64,000 nt of DNA, from the NCBI GenBank assembly GCA_021399445.1, contig JAJTUQ010000006.1:3410001-3474000 (forward strand). Reading direction: 5' to 3'. Positions 60,236-64,000 of this stretch are shown here, piece after piece. The position numbers and the translations under genes are program-made. Within the stretch, counting starts at the first letter, position 1; each line of letters opens with the position of its first letter. A model generated the notes under the pieces. It was given only the letters and a program-made list of their open reading frames with translations. It searched no databases and was not told the origin of the DNA. The DNA is from Xylogone sp. PMI_703 (taxonomy: Eukaryota > Ascomycota > Leotiomycetes).

Positions 60236-60975
60236 GTCTATTCTGGCCACAATACTGTGATATAGCCAGAGAACTGTATCACTTATTGCTTGGAATGGGA
60301 TAGTTAAAAAGTGGCTTGGCCTTGATTTTATCAAAAGAGACATTACTGATTCTTGATTTTGGGGATTTTTAAGCATTACTGTTTCTTTTTTTCCTTCTCT
60401 CGAAATACGTAACTTTTATCTGATGCCATAAAGTAATCTATCTTAATGATCTGAAAGAGTCTTAGTTTTTGCTATAATCTGTCTTTAAATCCTTTGTCCT
60501 TTCCTTTACTTACAAGAACAGGAACTACCCGGCAATCACCCCAGTTACTATCAGCAACAACGCTGTGTACTTGCCGGTAAACTTATAGAGTGCTGACACA
60601 ATGTATCTAAAAGTATTACGACCGTAATTACTGTAGTATTAATAGTAAGTATTAATTTTCACAACTATATATTTTATAGGTCACGGTATTATATTAAAAG
60701 GTTATCGTAAAGTATTACAGCCGTGGTAAAAATTTACCGTGTACTTTTGGATACAGCCAACGGCCGTATTTCTCCTAGGCCCGCTCGATAATTATTGCTG
60801 ATAATCGTTATCGGCCAGTATTGTTATTGTCGATAATGGACCGATTAAGGTTCGATAATTGGCAGAATCATCACCACCTGCATACCGCCGGTACGAGACA
60901 ATACCTAAGTATTTACTACCTCAATATTACCTTTTTAACCCTTATCCTTTAAAGCTTCAGTCCTGTTGTGCAAAT
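60236..60975. other. AT-rich intergenic, subterminal repeats of a hAT element possible
   Basis: No gene. At about 60785-60860 the words CGATAATTATTGCTGATAAT, TCGTTATCGG, GTCGATAATGG and TTCGATAATTGG repeat the core CGATAAT. This is typical of subterminal repeats of hAT elements and lies just upstream of the hAT relic. Confidence 0.4.
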
Positions 60976-61690
60976 ATGGACTCTAATGCAGATTTATCCA
61001 CCCCTTCTCTTTTACCCACTCCCTGGATTCAGTTGAAACTAGCTCAAAAAGAACATCAGCTTTTACAACTTGGGCTCATACTCGTCCAGCTCAGGATGGA
61101 GAGGCTGAGTTCCATGGAAGGACTCGAATAAAGTACTGTTTATATTGTGCAGAATCATCATACGGCTCTTCCGTTACAACAAGTATGCGACATTATCTTA
61201 AAACAAAACATCAAGTCTTTGTCGAAACTGTTCCAAGTACAGTACAACAATCAACTATCAGTCGATTACAACAACTTTACTCTAAGGTAAAGTCCTCAGG
61301 TCAAACGCAAGAGATCGACACTCAGGCTTTTCAAAGAATCTGAATCAAGATATTCTTGATGAGGCGTTGGTCTCATTAATTGTTGTCCGAAATCTTCCAT
61401 TCCATCTTGTTGAATGGCCTGAATTTCACGCATTTTGTCGACTACTTAATCCAGAATCGGAGGATTATATCGTCACAGCACATTCTACAGTCCCTAAGAA
61501 GATTGAGCAGTTATGGCAGATCCAAAAGGACATTGTACGAAAAAAGCTCCAGTCACCATTATCAAGTATTCATCTTTCACTTGATATCTGGACCTCTCCA
61601 AACAAGCTCCTTTTTCTTGGGATTTGTGCCCATTTTGTTCTTTTTGGAGAAGAACAGTGACAAAATTGCGTTATTAGTAGATGAATAGAT
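60976..61690 (+). mobile_element. hAT transposon relic with BED finger, N-terminal half only
   Basis: An ATG at 60976 opens a frame that must shift near 61020. It then shows a BED-type zinc finger (KYCLYCAESS, then MRHYLKTKH; C-x2-C and H-x4-H). After a stop and shift near 61337 the frame continues with DILDEALVSLIVVRNLPFHL and SIHLSLDIWTSPNKLLFLGI. The last segment contains the first catalytic Asp of the hAT DDE domain. The frame ends at about 61658 with no trace of the rest of the catalytic and dimerisation regions. The element is truncated at 3' and inactive. It ends about 140 bp before the 3' end of the monooxygenase gene. Confidence 0.7.
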
Positions 61691-61830
61691 TAATAAAGCT
61701 GAAGTTTTAAAAATGAAGATATAAATGATCAATTTTATACTTTATTTCTATATATTAATGTTGAAGTTTTCTTCTAGGGATTGTGATCTCGTCGGATAGT
61801 CTAATAGTACACAGTAATAACACCTCCCTA

Positions 61831-63093
61831 TCAGTTACTTACTTGGACACCTCCATTTTGTCTTACTCCTGCTGATTCTAATTTAGCTAGTGTATGAGTC
61901 AAGTCTATGAACTTGTCGACAGAGTTTTTGGCGAAATACCGATCTTTGTTCGATACCGTCCTTGCAGCTTCCGCCGTAGTTCGAGGGAACATCGTTGTTT
62001 CATATTTATGAATTGCGACGGCTAGCCCTCTCTGATCACAGAATGACTGTGTTTTCTGGTCTAACCAATGGAACCGTCTGCGTGCACCAAGAATAAATTC
62101 ACCTAATTCTAATCCATCTTCAAGAGCCATATTGGCGCCCGCTCCAGCAAAGGGAGTCATAAGGTGTGCAGCATCACCAAGAAGAGTAATTCCTGGGGAT
62201 GGCTCCCATTTAGTTCCAACGGGGAGCATGTAGCAAGAACGAGGGATGAGTTCCGTATCCGATTCTGTAATACAAGCCTTCAATTTCTCGTTCCATTTTG
62301 ACCAGTCGCGCTCAACGAATTCTCTTTTTGCGTTTTGCATGTTGCTTAGATCGAAGCCGTGATTTTTAACCCAACTCTCGGGCTTCTCAAGGATGGCATA
62401 CACCCAGATACTACGCTCTCCATCTCGTTGAAGGGCAAGACAAGCACCACATCCTGTATAGAAATAACTGCCTCGTTCTATATGTTTGAGTATATCATCC
62501 GGAGCATTTGGGATGTTGGTAAATGTCGTTTCCATGTAACTCAACCCGGTGTAAAAAGGCTTTACGTCTGTCAACATCGAGCGAACTTTCGACCACGCAC
62601 CATCTGCGCCAACAATAAGATCTACTCTCTTCACAACAGACCCATCCGTGAATTTTAGGTCATATTTATCTTGAGATGAAACTATTGTATCTAGTTTTGA
62701 AGCCCATTTTATAGATTCCACAGGAATTGAATCGAGAAGGAGATTTCGAAGAGCAATTCTGCTTGTAAGAGGTGAATCTACACTAGACACAAGCTGGCCA
62801 TTGCTCACTAGGTTACTGTGATGGAGGTAAAGTTCTCCGGTTTCACTTCCTCTGCTAGTGACTTCACACCCGGGTGTAACAAGCTCCTTTTCATACTTTT
62901 CAAAAAGGCCTAACACTCGCAGAACTCGCTCTCCACTATCATAATCCAGACTCACTAGTCCTCCTTGTTTGCGTGAATAACGAGATGTATCTTTCTCGTA
63001 AATAGTAAATGGGATACCTCCTATATCAAGTGCTTTTGCAAGCGCTAGCCCTGATATCCCGGCTCCGATAATGGCAATTTTTGGGTCTGGCAT
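61831..63093 (-). CDS. FAD-dependent monooxygenase, 420 aa
   Basis: Single exon, complete. The N-terminal dinucleotide motif is GAGISG at 10-15. The substrate-side DG motif is GADGAWSKVR at 162-171. The second FAD motif is GDAAHLMTPFAGAGANMAL at 306-324. This is group A flavoprotein hydroxylase architecture, closest in style to TetX or salicylate-hydroxylase-type enzymes (the family acts on antibiotics, phenols or secondary metabolites using NAD(P)H and O2). No signal peptide or C-terminal membrane helix. It is bounded by a hAT relic and a fold-back element, and has no introns while most neighbours have many. This would fit horizontal acquisition, although intronless fungal flavoenzymes are also common. 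Confidence 0.88.
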   Translation of the reverse strand: MPDPKIAIIGAGISGLALAKALDIGGIPFTIYEKDTSRYSRKQGGLVSLDYDSGERVLRVLGLFEKYEKELVTPGCEVTSRGSETGELYLHHSNLVSNGQLVSSVDSPLTSRIALRNLLLDSIPVESIKWASKLDTIVSSQDKYDLKFTDGSVVKRVDLIVGADGAWSKVRSMLTDVKPFYTGLSYMETTFTNIPNAPDDILKHIERGSYFYTGCGACLALQRDGERSIWVYAILEKPESWVKNHGFDLSNMQNAKREFVERDWSKWNEKLKACITESDTELIPRSCYMLPVGTKWEPSPGITLLGDAAHLMTPFAGAGANMALEDGLELGEFILGARRRFHWLDQKTQSFCDQRGLAVAIHKYETTMFPRTTAEAARTVSNKDRYFAKNSVDKFIDLTHTLAKLESAGVRQNGGVQVSN

Positions 63094-63141
63094 ATTTCAT
63101 ATATAATAACAAGCTACTGTCAGTTCTCAGAATACTGAGTC

Positions 63142-63587
63142 AAGCCATCTATCACCAGCTAATAATACGGTACTAACTCTAGAGTTTTATAGGATTGATC
63201 TTTCCTGAGTGATAGTTAAGTTTATATTCTATATTATCCTAAAATAATACAAAAGGGACCTAAGTTATATACCGGAGTTACCGTAAAGTTAGAAGTTATA
63301 AGTATAATTTAGTAATAACATCCTATATTTAGCTCAGGTTTTTGCGAATTATACCAGGGTCTTTAAGCTATGTAATGAGTTCGTAAAGACCTGAGCTAAA
63401 TATAGGATATTATTACTAAATCATGCTTATAATTTTTAACTTCACGGCAACTCCGGCATATAACTTAGGTCCCTTTTGTATTATTTTAGGATAATATAGA
63501 ATATAAACTTAACTATCACTCAGGAAAGATCAATCCTATAAAACTCTAGAGCTAGTACCGTGTTATTGGTTGGTGATAGATGGCTTA
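63142..63587. mobile_element. Fold-back/MITE element with about 200-bp inverted arms
   Basis: The left arm (about 63142-63340) and right arm (about 63390-63587) are reverse complements with high identity. The outer end AAGCCATCTATCACCAGCTA pairs with the end of the right arm, and CTGAGCTAAATATAGGATAT on the right pairs with its copy beside the 50-bp loop. There is no coding frame. Structure and size fit a fold-back MITE. It lies 50 bp upstream of the monooxygenase start, so it may carry part of that gene's promoter. Confidence 0.8.
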
Positions 63588-64000
63588 CTTGCGGAGGTAA
63601 TGTAGTTGTGGACTTCTAAGTCCGGAACTAATTGCTGACTGCAGTCTGATGGGATCATCCCGGTATTATATAGTATATCTGGAGCAAACCAGTGGAAGAT
63701 AATCTGTAGCCACTACGGACACGTAGTTACTCATTTTACAAAGATGACTTTGTAGTAACCACGTTTTGAATGAAAGTAGAAGGTATCATTACCAAGTAAC
63801 CTACCGTAGGGCGCTGTCTGAATGCTAAGCGCCGTCTATTGATCAAATCGCTTGTCAAGTTATCCATCCCTTGTACTTTGCCGGAAATCACAAGAATAAA
63901 AATAGTGTGAGATTGTGATTGATGGTATCCTGTCTGCATTTCTGGGAGTGTACGAAGGATATTCGCAGATGACAGGCTTCGCAGGCTAGCAGACAGAAAA
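63588..64000. other. Right-edge DNA, no gene seen
   Basis: No supported gene. A short minus frame at 63736-63939 has no family signal. Confidence 0.4.

Overview
This is nuclear DNA from a filamentous ascomycete (Pezizomycotina). Genes are split by many 43-93 bp introns with GTRNGT-like donors, CTAAC/CTGAC-like branch points and YAG acceptors. The gene families are typically fungal: two NACHT NLR-like proteins, a highly reducing polyketide synthase, a Zn2Cys6 regulator, a Cys-rich surface-type protein and a GPI-anchored protein. The style of the NLR C2H2 tail suggests Leotiomycetes, but that is only an impression.

Layout. 1-14 kb is a gene-poor, AT-rich, transposon-littered stretch. It holds a piggyBac relic, one GPI-anchored protein gene, a hAT relic, a MITE-like element, a mitochondrial-type GIY-YIG homing endonuclease ORF (possible NUMT), a family of degenerate CCCCATGGGG palindromes and a roughly 4 kb decayed minus-strand gene. 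14.1-20.2 kb is an intact NACHT-ankyrin gene of 2005 aa. 21-26 kb holds a truncated Cys-rich gene, a broken metallo-beta-lactamase-fold gene and a 5'-truncated GH35 beta-galactosidase.

26.4-41.6 kb is a polyketide biosynthetic cluster: an SDR oxidoreductase (-), an FSH1/LovG-type serine hydrolase (-), a 2538-aa HR-PKS (KS-AT-DH-MT-ER-KR-ACP, +) and a 654-aa Zn2Cys6 regulator (+). The hydrolase and PKS diverge from a 682-bp promoter that carries a 50-bp tandem repeat. The PKS has no release domain, so the hydrolase is the obvious candidate for off-loading in trans. A beta-trefoil-like protein and an amidase with one frameshift lie beyond the regulator, followed by an unknown 306-aa protein.

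48-53.4 kb is a mosaic: a second NACHT gene with C2H2 fingers runs without a break into Mediator-subunit-15-like, Gln-rich sequence. That sequence then decays through stops at probable Gln codons, a RIP-like pattern. 53.6-57.4 kb is a divergent SNF2/RAD5-like helicase of about 1031 aa. 58.1-59.6 kb carries a DUF7079-like gene followed by a glycine-zipper protein, a bacterial-looking pair; each has one frameshift. The window ends with a hAT relic, an intact FAD monooxygenase and a large fold-back element.

Exon boundaries were found by eye from splice signals and checked by codon phase. For the NACHT-ankyrin, GPI-protein, SDR, hydrolase, PKS, regulator and NACHT-C2H2 models, the exon sums are exact multiples of three.
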